From the NCBI GenBank assembly GCA_021850085.1, contig JAJZRZ010000022.1, positions 1-8,969 on the forward strand: 8,969 bases of DNA, read 5' to 3'. The first letter of the stretch is position 1; each line of letters opens with the position of its first letter. The stretch comes from Actinomycetes bacterium (GTDB taxonomy: Bacteria; Actinomycetota; Coriobacteriia; Anaerosomatales; Anaerosomataceae). Below the pieces are notes generated by a model. The model did no database searches. It was not told where the DNA came from and saw nothing but the letters and a program-made list of their open reading frames with translations. Position numbers and translations under genes: made by a program. This document shows positions 1-6,863 of this stretch, in pieces.

Positions 1-2
1 GA

Positions 3-488
3 TCTGTGCTCGGCCTCGGCACTGTGGAATATCAGTCCGAGGGCACGGAAGACGTCACGCAGCAGCACGTCGATCTGAGCGCCCGGCTGGAGAACCTCAG
101 GGCCCAGGAACAGCGCCTCCGCTCGTTCTTCGACGCCGCCGACACGGTACAGGACATGCTCGCGATCGAGGCCGAGCTGAACCGCATCCGTGGCGAGATC
201 GAGAGCTTCGATGCGCAGGTGCTGTTCCTCGAGCGTCAGGCGGCTATGGCCACAGTCACCGTCGAGCTCACCGAGGACAGGCCTGTCGTGCGGCCTGACG
301 GCGCCTCATGGGGCTTCGAGGAGGCTGTCACGTCGGGATTCAGGGGCGCGGCCGCTGTCGTGAACTTCGCGATCGCGTTCCTGATCGCTACGGCTCCGCT
401 GTGGGTGCTCGGGCTCATCGTCTTCTTCGTGGTACGCGCCATGGTGCGCCGCCGCCGAGTGCACCGCGGTACGGGACCCGAGGCGTAG
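3..488 (+). CDS. DUF4349 domain protein, C-terminal part (5' end outside window)
   Basis: The frame is already open at the left edge, so the start lies outside the window; the first GTG (base 6) sits inside the domain and is unlikely to be the true start. The visible 160 or so residues fit the C-terminal half of the DUF4349 family. They run from a strand with EYQSEGTEDVT, through QQHVDLSARLENL and a long coiled-coil stretch (about residues 20-80, with LAIEAELNRIRGEIESF), to a beta segment ATVTVELTE. A single membrane helix follows at about residues 113-146, then a basic cytoplasmic tail (VRRRRVHRG). Family members are usually N-terminal lipoproteins or signal-peptide proteins with the domain outside the membrane; the N-terminus is not visible here. 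The molecular function of DUF4349 is unknown. The next ORF on the same strand begins 16 nt after the stop. Confidence is high for the family and none for a role. Confidence 0.85.
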   Translation, partial: SVLGLGTVEYQSEGTEDVTQQHVDLSARLENLRAQEQRLRSFFDAADTVQDMLAIEAELNRIRGEIESFDAQVLFLERQAAMATVTVELTEDRPVVRPDGASWGFEEAVTSGFRGAAAVVNFAIAFLIATAPLWVLGLIVFFVVRAMVRRRRVHRGTGPEA

Positions 489-504
489 GTCAGGTCGGTC
501 GAAG

Positions 505-765
505 ATGCTCAGGCCACGGATAACCATCCCGCTATGGGCGGCGGTCGCCATCCCGGCCGCCGCCTATGCCACGCGAGCCCTCTTCAGGGGAACGCTCCGG
601 CCCGACCTGCCCCAAGACGCCATCGTCTTCGGCGTGCTCGCAGTCGTGTTGGCGCTCTACGCGACCATGGGCTCTGCCGCGAAAGGCCGCCACGGCGAGG
701 CGTACCGCGAACTGGACCACCACGACCACGACGAACGCGACCCCGGGCAGCACGACCAGGTCTGA
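505..765 (+). CDS. small two-helix membrane protein, unknown function
   Basis: This 86-residue ORF starts with ATG 16 nt after the DUF4349 stop and could be its operon partner; no strong Shine-Dalgarno is seen. Two hydrophobic segments, about residues 9-27 (IPLWAAVAIPAAAYATRALF) and 40-57 (AIVFGVLAVVLALYATMG), flank a short polar loop with RPDLPQD. Third codon positions are strongly G/C, as expected of a real gene here. From about residue 58 the sequence becomes a His/Asp-rich tail (ELDHHDHDERD). That tail is the exact antisense of the poly-valine helix of the opposite-strand ORF at 532-924, so it may be run-through sequence rather than a selected domain. I do not recognise a family. It is probably real at least up to base 675; the 3' end is less certain. 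Confidence 0.5.
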   Translation: MLRPRITIPLWAAVAIPAAAYATRALFRGTLRPDLPQDAIVFGVLAVVLALYATMGSAAKGRHGEAYRELDHHDHDERDPGQHDQV

Positions 766-924
766 GGCCGCATCCAGACCGCTCGGGCCGGGTGCACCGG
801 CTCCGCCGACCACGGTGAGCCAGCCGCCGAGCGCGACGCCGAACGCAGCCCCCGAAGCCCAGCTCGCCGACAGGAGCAGCGCCCTCGCCGGAGAAAACCG
901 GCTGCCGTCGTGTGCCAGCAGCAC
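532..924 (-). CDS. small two-helix membrane protein downstream of the nucleoside ABC permease
   Basis: This 130-residue ORF starts at GTG (924-922), 4 nt after the stop of the nupQ-like permease. It probably shares that transcript, with GGGGTAGGA in the permease end as a weak ribosome site. Predicted helices are about residues 15-41 (ALLLSASWASGAAFGVALGG and onward) and 55-81 (DLVVLPGVAFVVVVVVQFAV and onward). A glycine/alanine/proline loop with GGAGAPGPSGL joins them. Outside the overlap (766-924) about four fifths of codons end in G or C, which supports coding. After about residue 84 the protein turns into a polar, Gly/Arg-rich tail with no hydrophobic pattern, lying antisense to the helices of the + strand ORF at 505-765. 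I do not recognise a family. It could be an accessory membrane protein of the importer or an unrelated operon passenger. Confidence 0.5.
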   Translation of the reverse strand: MLLAHDGSRFSPARALLLSASWASGAAFGVALGGWLTVVGGAGAPGPSGLDAASDLVVLPGVAFVVVVVVQFAVRLAVAAFRGRAHGRVERQHDCEHAEDDGVLGQVGPERSPEEGSRGIGGGRDGDRRP

Positions 925-928
925 CGTC

Positions 929-1882
929 CTACCCCTTCTCGTACGGCTCGCCTACGGCGGCCGGAGCGACGGCGCGGCCTATCACGCCGGCGAGAACGAT
1001 CACCGTCAGCAGATAGGGCAGCATCAAGAACAGCTGCGGAGGGATGCTGACGACACCGCGCAGGATCTGTAGTTTGATCTGCAGTGCGTCAGCGAAGCCG
1101 AAGAGCAGGGACGCGAGATACGATCCGACCGGTGTCCACCTGCCGAAGATGTTCGCGGCCAAGGCGATGAAGCCCCGCCCGTTCGTCATGTTCTCCGTGA
1201 ACGACCCGACCTGCTCGATCGTGAGGTTCGCACCCGCGAGGCCCGCAAGGGCGCCGCTCATGAGCACCGCGACCCAACGCCCGCGATAGACGCTCACTCC
1301 CACGGTGTCCACCGCGCGCGGATGCTCGCCTAGTGCACGAAGCCGCAATCCCCATTTGGTGCGATGGATGGCGACCTGGGCGACGATGGCGATGAGTATG
1401 GTCAGGTACACGATCGGCGTGTGCGAGAACACGATGGAGTCGAACCACCGCCACGCTTCAGCGATCGCGCCCCCCCCAGGCGACTCGAAGTTGAAGATGG
1501 GCCTGAGAACCTTGATAGGATCGGTGGTGCCCGGGTGCCCGTACCACAACTCCATCAGAAAACCCGTCAGGCCGAGGGCGAGCAGGTTGATCGCGGTACC
1601 GGAGATCACCTGGTTCGAGCGCAGGTTGATGGACGCGAACGCATGCACGGCGGAGATGCCGGCCCCTGATGCCACCGCGGCGATCACGCCGAGCCACGGG
1701 GAACCAGTCAACAGTACCATGGCGGTCCCGAAGAAGGCGCCAGTGAGCATGATGCCTTCGAGCGCGATGTTCACGACCCCGGCGCGCTCGCAGATGGTCC
1801 CACCGATGGCCGCAAGCGCCAGAGGCGTAGCCATGCGCAGTGCTGAGGCAAAGAGGTCAGGCGTGATGATATCACCCAGCAT
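929..1882 (-). CDS. nupQ: nucleoside ABC transporter permease, NupQ-type
   Basis: This 317-residue multi-helix membrane protein of the BPD_transp_2 class is one of the two channel subunits of a BMP-dependent nucleoside importer. The diagnostic stretch is residues 29-50, with TICERAGVVNIALEGIMLTG, matching the family pattern around GVVNI-LEG-ML-GAF. The cytoplasmic segment RALGEHPRAVDTVGVSV followed by GRWVAVLMSGALAGLAGA is the usual ATPase-facing coupling region. Its length is normal for the shorter of the two permeases. Start ATG 1882-1880 is chosen because AAGGAGG lies 9 nt upstream inside the end of the preceding permease gene, and the two genes overlap by 11 bp, implying coupled translation. 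It carries a run of eight G on the coding strand (1470-1477) without loss of frame. The exact substrate cannot be read from the sequence. Confidence 0.88.
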   Translation of the reverse strand: MLGDIITPDLFASALRMATPLALAAIGGTICERAGVVNIALEGIMLTGAFFGTAMVLLTGSPWLGVIAAVASGAGISAVHAFASINLRSNQVISGTAINLLALGLTGFLMELWYGHPGTTDPIKVLRPIFNFESPGGGAIAEAWRWFDSIVFSHTPIVYLTILIAIVAQVAIHRTKWGLRLRALGEHPRAVDTVGVSVYRGRWVAVLMSGALAGLAGANLTIEQVGSFTENMTNGRGFIALAANIFGRWTPVGSYLASLLFGFADALQIKLQILRGVVSIPPQLFLMLPYLLTVIVLAGVIGRAVAPAAVGEPYEKG

Positions 1883-3002
1883 GGCTGACCGCCTCCTTCT
1901 GACGACGCCGTATCAACCACAGCACGATCTCCTCGGCGGCCACGAAGAAGATGACAAGTGCTTGGATGATGAGCACGATCTTCTGAGGGACGTCTGCTTG
2001 GAACTGCATGCGCCCCGCACCGGCGGCCAGCGCGCCGAACAGCAGCGCAGCGGGGATGACGCCGATCGGATGATTCTTCGCCAGCAGCGCCACCGCGATG
2101 CCGGTGAAGCCGAAGCCGGACGAGAACTGGTCGAACAGGCGGTGATGGACGCCCATCACCTCAGTGGACCCGGCCAGACCTGCAAGCCCCCCCGAGATGC
2201 ACAGCGCCTTGACCGTGGTCGACTGCACAGAGATGCCCGCAGTCTGCGAAGCCCAGGGATTGAAGCCCACCGCCCTGTTCTCGTAGCCGAGCGTCGTGTG
2301 CTTAAGGACGAACCACACGAGCACAGCGGCAATCACTGCCACGACGATTCCCAAGTGACCACGTCCGAGTTTCAGGAACTCGAACGACGCCAGCGTGGCC
2401 TCGGAGAACAGCGCCTGTATCCGTGAGAGCTGCCCGGCACCCGGCAGCTCCGCTGTCTGGGGGATCTGGCCCGGCGCCTTGAGCGGACCGATCACGAGGT
2501 AGGAGACGAGGTACCTGCCGATGTAGGTGAACATCATGGTGGTGATGACCTCGTGGGCGCCGATCCGCGCCTTGAGTATCGCCGGGACGAACGCCCAAGC
2601 CGCGCCGGCGAGCATCGATGCCAACAACATGAGCGGGATGAGCAGGAACCAAGGAAGACCAGCGAGACTCAGACCAAGCCACGTGGCCGCAAGGCCACCC
2701 AAGAACAGCTGGCCCTCCGCGCCGATGTTGAACAGGCCCGCCCGGAAACCGTACGCGACCGCAAGCCCGGTGAGAATCAGCGGCGTCGCCTTCAGCAATG
2801 TATCGCCGATGGCCTTCGGGCTGCCGAACGACCCCTCCCACAATGCGATGAAGGCGGCCCGGGGGTCGTAGCCGGAAGCCCATATGATGAAGGAGCCCAC
2901 GACGACGGCCAGAGCCGCCGATATCAGCGGGGCACCGATCTTCTGTGCCGCCACCATCCAGCTCCGCTGGACGAGCACGGACTGCTCGCGCTTCTCGTTC
3001 AC
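1872..3002 (-). CDS. nupP: nucleoside ABC transporter permease, NupP-type
   Basis: This 376-residue protein is the larger channel subunit of the same importer. After a short polar N-terminus there is a first helix at about residues 22-43. The conserved stretch YGFRAGLFNIGAEGQLFLGG follows at residues 84-103, the signature of BPD_transp_2 permeases paired with BMP lipoproteins. Further helices follow, with the coupling segment AVGFNPWASQTAGISV and a C-terminal basic tail (IRRRQKEAVSHAG). The start is GTG (3002-3000): GGAGGT lies 5 nt upstream, and the GTG overlaps the TGA of the ATPase gene as GTGA, a classic translational-coupling arrangement. Substrate by family and context is purine or pyrimidine nucleosides; a related ligand such as another nucleobase derivative is possible. 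Confidence 0.88.
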   Translation of the reverse strand: MNEKREQSVLVQRSWMVAAQKIGAPLISAALAVVVGSFIIWASGYDPRAAFIALWEGSFGSPKAIGDTLLKATPLILTGLAVAYGFRAGLFNIGAEGQLFLGGLAATWLGLSLAGLPWFLLIPLMLLASMLAGAAWAFVPAILKARIGAHEVITTMMFTYIGRYLVSYLVIGPLKAPGQIPQTAELPGAGQLSRIQALFSEATLASFEFLKLGRGHLGIVVAVIAAVLVWFVLKHTTLGYENRAVGFNPWASQTAGISVQSTTVKALCISGGLAGLAGSTEVMGVHHRLFDQFSSGFGFTGIAVALLAKNHPIGVIPAALLFGALAAGAGRMQFQADVPQKIVLIIQALVIFFVAAEEIVLWLIRRRQKEAVSHAG

Positions 3003-4558
3003 GCGTTACCTCCGTGGGTAGGCGCCTGCAACTCTTGGGCGCTCAGCTTCTCTCCGCCGCCGCCGGTCATGTAGTAGCCGAGGGTCTCGGCGTCAGCCTC
3101 TCCGGACGCCAACTCTTTGACGATTCGGCCTTCGTACATGACAAGCACGCGGTCGGCCAGAGACAGCACTTCTTCCAGCTCGAGGCTGACAAGCAGCACA
3201 GCCTTGCCGCTCTCGCGTGCGGCGAGTATCTGCCGATGCACGAACTCGATGGCGCCCACGTCGAGGCCGCGCGTGGGCTGAGCAGCGACCAAGAGTTCCG
3301 GATCACGGCCGATCTCGCGCGCAACCACAAGCTTCTGCTGATTGCCCCCGGATAGGTTGCCGGCAAGGACGCCCGCCGAGGGTGTCCTGATGTCATAGTC
3401 CGCGATGCGCGTGGCCGCCATGGCGCCCACCTGACCCGGACGCATGAGGGGGCCTTTGGCATACGGCGGCACCCGGTGATCGCCGAGCACCAGGTTCTCG
3501 GCAAGATCGAACTGAAGGATCAGACCGCGCCTGTGCCGGTCCTCGGGGATATGCGAAAGGCCTGCCTCGATCGACGTGCGCGCGTCGGCCCGCGTGATAT
3601 CGACGCCTTTGAGCAGAATCGTTCCTGCCAAAGGCCTGCGAAGACCCACTATCGACTCGACAAGCTCGGTCTGCCCGTTCCCGCTAACACCTGCCACGGC
3701 CACGATCTCGCCGCCGCACACCGAAAAGGTCACGCCTGCGACCGCTTCGAGACCGCGGTCGCTCCGCACACGAAGGTCTTCCACGTGAAGGACTGTATCG
3801 CCACACGTAGGCTTCGTGGTCTTCTCGATGCGCAACACGACATCGCGCCCGACCATCAGTCGCGCGAGCCCGACGTCATCGGTCTTTTCGGGAGAGGTCT
3901 CGCCCACCACACGGCCGGCTCGCATCACGATGATCCGATCCGCCACCGCCATGACCTCTTCGAGTTTGTGGGTGATGAACACGACCGACAGCCCCTCATC
4001 GACGAGCGATCGGATGACCGAGAAGAGCTCCCGGACCTCCTGCGGCGTCAGCACCGCGGTCGGCTCGTCGAGAATCAGCACGCGGGCACCCTGATAGAGC
4101 GCCTTGAGTATCTCGACGCGCTGCTGCATGCCAACCGGAAGGTCGATGATCCTCGCGTCCGGGTCAACCTTGAGGCCGTAGCGTAACGACAGCTCTTCGA
4201 CCCGCCTGCGCGCCGTGGCGAAGTCGATCGCGCCGAATCTTCCGGGCTCCCGGCCCAGAACGATGTTCTCCGTTACCGTGAGTGGCTCCACGAGCATGAA
4301 GTGCTGGTGGACCATCCCGATCCCCAGGTCGATCGCTTGGCGAGGGGACTTGATCCTCGCCGGCCTGCCGTCCATGAGAACCTCGCCACCGTCAGGAGAC
4401 AGCAATCCGTAGACGACGTTCATGACGGTCGACTTCCCCGCCCCGTTCTCGCCGAGCAGCGCGACGATCTCGCCCTTCTCCAGCACCAAAGAGACGCGGT
4501 CGTTGGCCAGGACCCCCGGGAAGGCCTTCGTCACTTCACGCAGCTCGAGCACGGGCAT
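2999..4558 (-). CDS. nupO: nucleoside ABC transporter ATP-binding protein with two NBDs, NupO-type
   Basis: This 519-residue cytoplasmic ATPase has two fused nucleotide-binding domains and powers the importer. NBD1 has Walker A GENGAGKST (36-44), Q-loop HQHF (84-87), a family-typical degenerate signature PVGMQQRVEI (141-150), Walker B LILDEPTA (161-168) and switch histidine in ITHK. NBD2 has a degenerate P-loop GVSGNGQTEL (290-299), a canonical LSGGNQQK signature (402-409), AAQPTRGLDV (425-434) with Gln where the catalytic Glu normally sits, and Ser-Leu-Glu where the switch His is expected. This asymmetry is normal for sugar/nucleoside ATPases of this class, implying one hydrolytic site. I start it at ATG 4558-4556 because AGAGGA lies 6 nt upstream and the domain begins immediately. 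An in-frame TTG at 4582 would add eight residues but lacks a ribosome site. Confidence 0.92.
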   Translation of the reverse strand: MPVLELREVTKAFPGVLANDRVSLVLEKGEIVALLGENGAGKSTVMNVVYGLLSPDGGEVLMDGRPARIKSPRQAIDLGIGMVHQHFMLVEPLTVTENIVLGREPGRFGAIDFATARRRVEELSLRYGLKVDPDARIIDLPVGMQQRVEILKALYQGARVLILDEPTAVLTPQEVRELFSVIRSLVDEGLSVVFITHKLEEVMAVADRIIVMRAGRVVGETSPEKTDDVGLARLMVGRDVVLRIEKTTKPTCGDTVLHVEDLRVRSDRGLEAVAGVTFSVCGGEIVAVAGVSGNGQTELVESIVGLRRPLAGTILLKGVDITRADARTSIEAGLSHIPEDRHRRGLILQFDLAENLVLGDHRVPPYAKGPLMRPGQVGAMAATRIADYDIRTPSAGVLAGNLSGGNQQKLVVAREIGRDPELLVAAQPTRGLDVGAIEFVHRQILAARESGKAVLLVSLELEEVLSLADRVLVMYEGRIVKELASGEADAETLGYYMTGGGGEKLSAQELQAPTHGGNA

Positions 4559-4564
4559 TTGCGT

Positions 4565-4570
4565 TCCTCT
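4565..4570 (-). promoter_or_regulatory. Shine-Dalgarno deciding the nupO start
   Basis: AGAGGA on the - strand, 6 nt before ATG 4558-4556. It favours this ATG over the upstream in-frame TTG at 4582-4580. Confidence 0.65.
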
Positions 4571-4583
4571 CGAACCGGGCAAT

Positions 4584-4595
4584 CCCGCATGCGGG
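4584..4595. repeat. 12-bp perfect palindrome next to the stem-loop
   Basis: CCCGCATGCGGG is perfectly self-complementary and touches the promoter-distal foot of the 14-bp hairpin. In RNA it could form only a tight small hairpin; in DNA it could be a protein site. Function unknown. Confidence 0.5.
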
Positions 4596-4627
4596 AGGGG
4601 CGACCCGCCGAAAGCAGGCCGCCCCTC
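4595..4627 (-). promoter_or_regulatory. intercistronic 14-bp stem-loop between lipoprotein and ATPase genes
   Basis: On the - strand the arms GAGGGGCGGCCTGC and GCGGGTCGCCCCTC pair over 14 positions (two G-T wobbles) around the loop TTTCG. The hairpin starts about 50 nt after the nupN stop and ends 36 nt before the nupO ATG. No T-run follows, so it is not a textbook intrinsic terminator. A 3'-end stabiliser or processing/attenuation element that keeps the lipoprotein message more abundant than the ATPase/permease message fits the gene order; that role is inferred. Confidence 0.65.
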
Positions 4628-4676
4628 GAGTTTAGCGCAAGCCGAGCATCTCCAAATCGCCTCGGAGCACCATCCT

Positions 4677-5750
4677 CTACAGCGCGTCGGGCACTGTCAC
4701 TGCTCCGCTGATGATGTCCTCGCGCGCCTTGGCGACCGCATCTTTGATGCTCTGCGGGACCTTGGTGTCGAAGTCGTGGTACGGAGCGAGGTCCACACCG
4801 CCCTCGGCAAGACCAAAGACCTGATTCTCGCCGCCAGCGAAAGTGCCGTCGACGACCGACTTGATGGTCTCGAAGACCGCGATGTCCACTCGCTTCATCA
4901 TTGACGTCAGCATGACGTCGCCGCTGCCCGGCACGGTCTCGAACTGGTCAGCATCGACGCCGATGAACAGGGCGCCGCGCTCCTGGCAGGCCTGGATGGT
5001 GCCGAGGCCCACCGCACCCGCGGCAGCGTAGATGACGTCGGCCTTCTGCTCGATGAGCGACAAACCGAGCTCCTTGCCCTTGGCCTGGTCAGTGAAGTTG
5101 CCTGCGTACAACGAGATGACCTTCACGTCGGGGTTCACGGACTTGGCGCCGGCGATGAAGCCCGCTTCGAACCTCTTGATCAGCGGCACGTCCATGCCGC
5201 CGACGAAGCCGATGACATTGTCAGGATTGAGCTTGGCGTCGAACGTCTCCTTGGTGGCCAGACCGGCGACCACGCCCGCAAGGTAGCTTCCTTCCTGCTC
5301 CTTGAAGTTCAGACCCACCACGTTGTCTATCGGGGGATCGAAGAACTCGTCCACTCCGCCGAACTGCGTGTCGGGATACTCCGGCGCCATCTTGATGACC
5401 GTGTCGGTCATCAAGAAGCCGACCGCGAAGATGGGGCTGAAGCCGGCGGTCGCCAGCTGGTCGATGTTGCTCTCGTAGTCCGTGATCTCTTTGGACTCGA
5501 GGACCTCGATCTCAACACCCAGTTCCTCCTGCGCCCTCTTCAGACCCTCGTACGAGAGGTCGTTGAAGGACTTGTCCCCCAAACCTCCCACATCGGTGAC
5601 CATTGCAGCCTTGATCGTGACCTCCTCCTCGGCGGGCTGGTCCGCCCCGGGATCATCGGTCGGCTCCTCCTGCGCGCATGCAGGCACGAATGCGACGACC
5701 AGCATCAGTGCAAGCAGTACCGCAAGAACCTTGCTCTTCTTCCCTTTCAC
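4677..5750 (-). CDS. nupN: BMP-family nucleoside-binding lipoprotein, NupN-type
   Basis: This 357-residue extracytoplasmic substrate-binding lipoprotein captures nucleosides and delivers them to the permease pair. The N-terminus is basic (MKGKKSK), then a hydrophobic core at about 8-22, then a lipobox-like VPAC with lipid-anchoring Cys25; Pro at -2 is less usual. An acidic Pro/Glu/Asp linker (27-44) tethers the domain. The BMP fold shows VTDVGGLGDKSFND (51-64), whose Phe and Asp contact base and ribose in characterised relatives. It continues with AVGFLMTD (109-116), NFKEQEGSYLAGVVAG (148-163), GFVGGMDVPLIKRFEAGF (181-198) and GVDADQ (264-269). Its length is typical. The start is GTG 5750-5748, behind GGAGG at 5766-5762 with an 11-nt spacer, on the long side but the only good site. 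It is the first gene of the importer cluster, with its own upstream gap of 173 nt. The ligand class (purine or pyrimidine nucleoside) is inferred from family. Confidence 0.93.
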   Translation of the reverse strand: MKGKKSKVLAVLLALMLVVAFVPACAQEEPTDDPGADQPAEEEVTIKAAMVTDVGGLGDKSFNDLSYEGLKRAQEELGVEIEVLESKEITDYESNIDQLATAGFSPIFAVGFLMTDTVIKMAPEYPDTQFGGVDEFFDPPIDNVVGLNFKEQEGSYLAGVVAGLATKETFDAKLNPDNVIGFVGGMDVPLIKRFEAGFIAGAKSVNPDVKVISLYAGNFTDQAKGKELGLSLIEQKADVIYAAAGAVGLGTIQACQERGALFIGVDADQFETVPGSGDVMLTSMMKRVDIAVFETIKSVVDGTFAGGENQVFGLAEGGVDLAPYHDFDTKVPQSIKDAVAKAREDIISGAVTVPDAL

Positions 5751-5923
5751 GCTGCGATCCGCCTCCCCTATACAGAAACTGGGTACTCCGCATTCATCTT
5801 ACCCATCCATCACGCCCGATGCCACGCCCTGGGGAAGATTCTGGGGAAGAGCGACCCGCAGGAGCCGGTACACGCAAGAGAGGGTCTTGGGGCTCTCGGC
5901 TGGGAGATGGCGAACGCCGCGGA
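5751..5923 (-). promoter_or_regulatory. probable promoter/operator region of the nucleoside importer cluster
   Basis: This 173-nt gap separates xerD from the lipoprotein gene. On the - strand it contains an inverted repeat TGGGTA (5805-5800) and TACCCA (5785-5780) with a 14-nt spacer, so the half-sites lie about two helical turns apart. A TAAGAT -10-like hexamer (5801-5796) overlaps the first half-site, with only a poor -35 upstream. Just upstream is a direct repeat of CTGGGGAAGA (5829-5838 and 5841-5850 on the + strand, 12-bp period). The strong ribosome site GGGGAGG lies at 5768-5762. Such repeats next to a -10 candidate suggest control of nucleoside uptake by a repressor or activator, but no known operator is recognised. 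I see no terminator with a T-run for xerD. Confidence 0.35.
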
Positions 5924-6829
5924 TCAGCGCAAGCGCGCCCGAGGGTGCGTGGTGAGATACTCCTCGCGAACGTGCGCGCGATCTACATGCGTGTACACCT
6001 GGGTCGTGCTGATATCGGCATGACCGAGCATCTCTTGCAGCGCGCGCAGCTCCGCACCGCCTTGAAGCATGTGGGTCGCGAAGGAGTGCCGCAGGGTGTG
6101 CGGGTGCAGCTGAAGCCCGGCTCGCTCGCCGTACGTGCGCACGATGCCGAACACCGCCTGCCGGGTGAGCCTGCCGCCCCGCACGTTGAGGAACACCGCG
6201 GACGGATCCTGCCTCGTCGACGCCTTCTTGGCGCGAAGGAACGGCCGGCCGTGCGAGAGGTACTCCGCCAGCGCGGTCTGTGCAGCCCCAGCCACCGGCA
6301 CGAGCCGTTCCTTGCCGCCCTTTCCCATCACGCGTACGAAGCCGCCCTCAAGGTCGAGGTCGAGCAGGTCGAGACCGGTGAGCTCGCTCACGCGAAGGCC
6401 GCAGCCGTAGAGCACCTCGAGCACAGCACGTTCCCTGTGGCCGACCGGGCTCTGCGGGAACGGCTGTGAGAGCAGGCGCTCCGCGTCGGCGATGGAAATC
6501 ACCTGAGGCAGACGAGCGGGCACCTTGGGCAGGCGAAGATCCACGGTGGGGTGGGTTTGGGCAAGGCTCTCCCGCACGAGGAAAGAGTAAAAGCTCTTCA
6601 CCGCGGCTATCTTGCGTTCGACAGTGCTCGGCGCCATGCTCTGGCGCTGGAGCTCGGACATGAAACTCGTGACGTCCTCGCGGCTCGCCTTCAAAGGATC
6701 CGTCGACCGCTCGCCAAGGAACTTGAGATACGCCCGCAGATCCCCGCCATAAGCGCTGATGGTATGGGGAGATGCCCCGCGTTCCACCGCAAGGTAACCG
6801 AGAAAATCATCGACAATGCGCGTGCTCAT
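5924..6829 (-). CDS. xerD: XerD site-specific tyrosine recombinase
   Basis: This 301-residue recombinase resolves chromosome dimers at dif with its XerC partner, in the cytoplasm at division. The N-terminal SAM-like core-binding domain (about 1-95) includes FLGYLAVERGASPHTISAY and AVKSFYSFL. The catalytic domain follows: Arg146 in GCGLRVSEL, Lys170 in MGKGGKER, His244 and Arg247 in HPHTLRHSFATH, His270 in LGHADI, and the nucleophile Tyr279 in TTQVYTHV. All catalytic residues and their spacing match XerD rather than a phage integrase. XerC versus XerD cannot be fully settled without a tree, but length and context with DUF3866 favour XerD. The start ATG 6829-6827 has no Shine-Dalgarno; a TAGTAT box ends 7 nt upstream, suggesting a leaderless message. 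The gene stands between two gaps (187 and 173 nt) and may be transcribed alone. Confidence 0.93.
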   Translation of the reverse strand: MSTRIVDDFLGYLAVERGASPHTISAYGGDLRAYLKFLGERSTDPLKASREDVTSFMSELQRQSMAPSTVERKIAAVKSFYSFLVRESLAQTHPTVDLRLPKVPARLPQVISIADAERLLSQPFPQSPVGHRERAVLEVLYGCGLRVSELTGLDLLDLDLEGGFVRVMGKGGKERLVPVAGAAQTALAEYLSHGRPFLRAKKASTRQDPSAVFLNVRGGRLTRQAVFGIVRTYGERAGLQLHPHTLRHSFATHMLQGGAELRALQEMLGHADISTTQVYTHVDRAHVREEYLTTHPRARLR

Positions 6830-6860
6830 GAGGGGGATACTACCCCAATTTAGGAGTCAA
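6830..6860 (-). promoter_or_regulatory. candidate leaderless promoter of xerD
   Basis: Reading toward xerD, TAGTAT (6842-6837) is followed by CCCCCTC and then the ATG, so transcription would begin at or next to the start codon. TTGACT (6860-6855) resembles a -35 box but is only 12 nt from TAGTAT, too short for a standard pair. GGGG and CCCC flank the box as a small dyad. No purine-rich ribosome site exists in the 20 nt before the ATG. Confidence 0.4.
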
Positions 6861-6863
6861 AGG

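Noticed and set aside
1305..2426. 373-codon open frame on the + strand
   Set aside because: It is antisense to both permease genes, has no recognisable domain and crosses the boundary between two clear genes.
3476..4186. 236-codon open frame on the + strand
   Set aside because: It is antisense to the ATPase gene with its Walker and signature motifs; shadow of GC-rich coding.
4559..4582. Upstream TTG start for the ATPase, adding eight residues
   Set aside because: No ribosome site precedes it, while AGAGGA is well placed for the ATG at 4558, which directly begins the NBD.
5678..6469. 263-codon open frame on the + strand
   Set aside because: It runs through the lipoprotein signal peptide, the intergenic gap and xerD on the opposite strand, and has no motif.
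5924..6829. Tyrosine recombinase as a sign of a prophage or integrative element
   Set aside because: Length, motif spacing and neighbours match chromosomal XerD. No attachment-site repeats, excisionase or phage genes are present, and I saw no recognisable dif site in the window.
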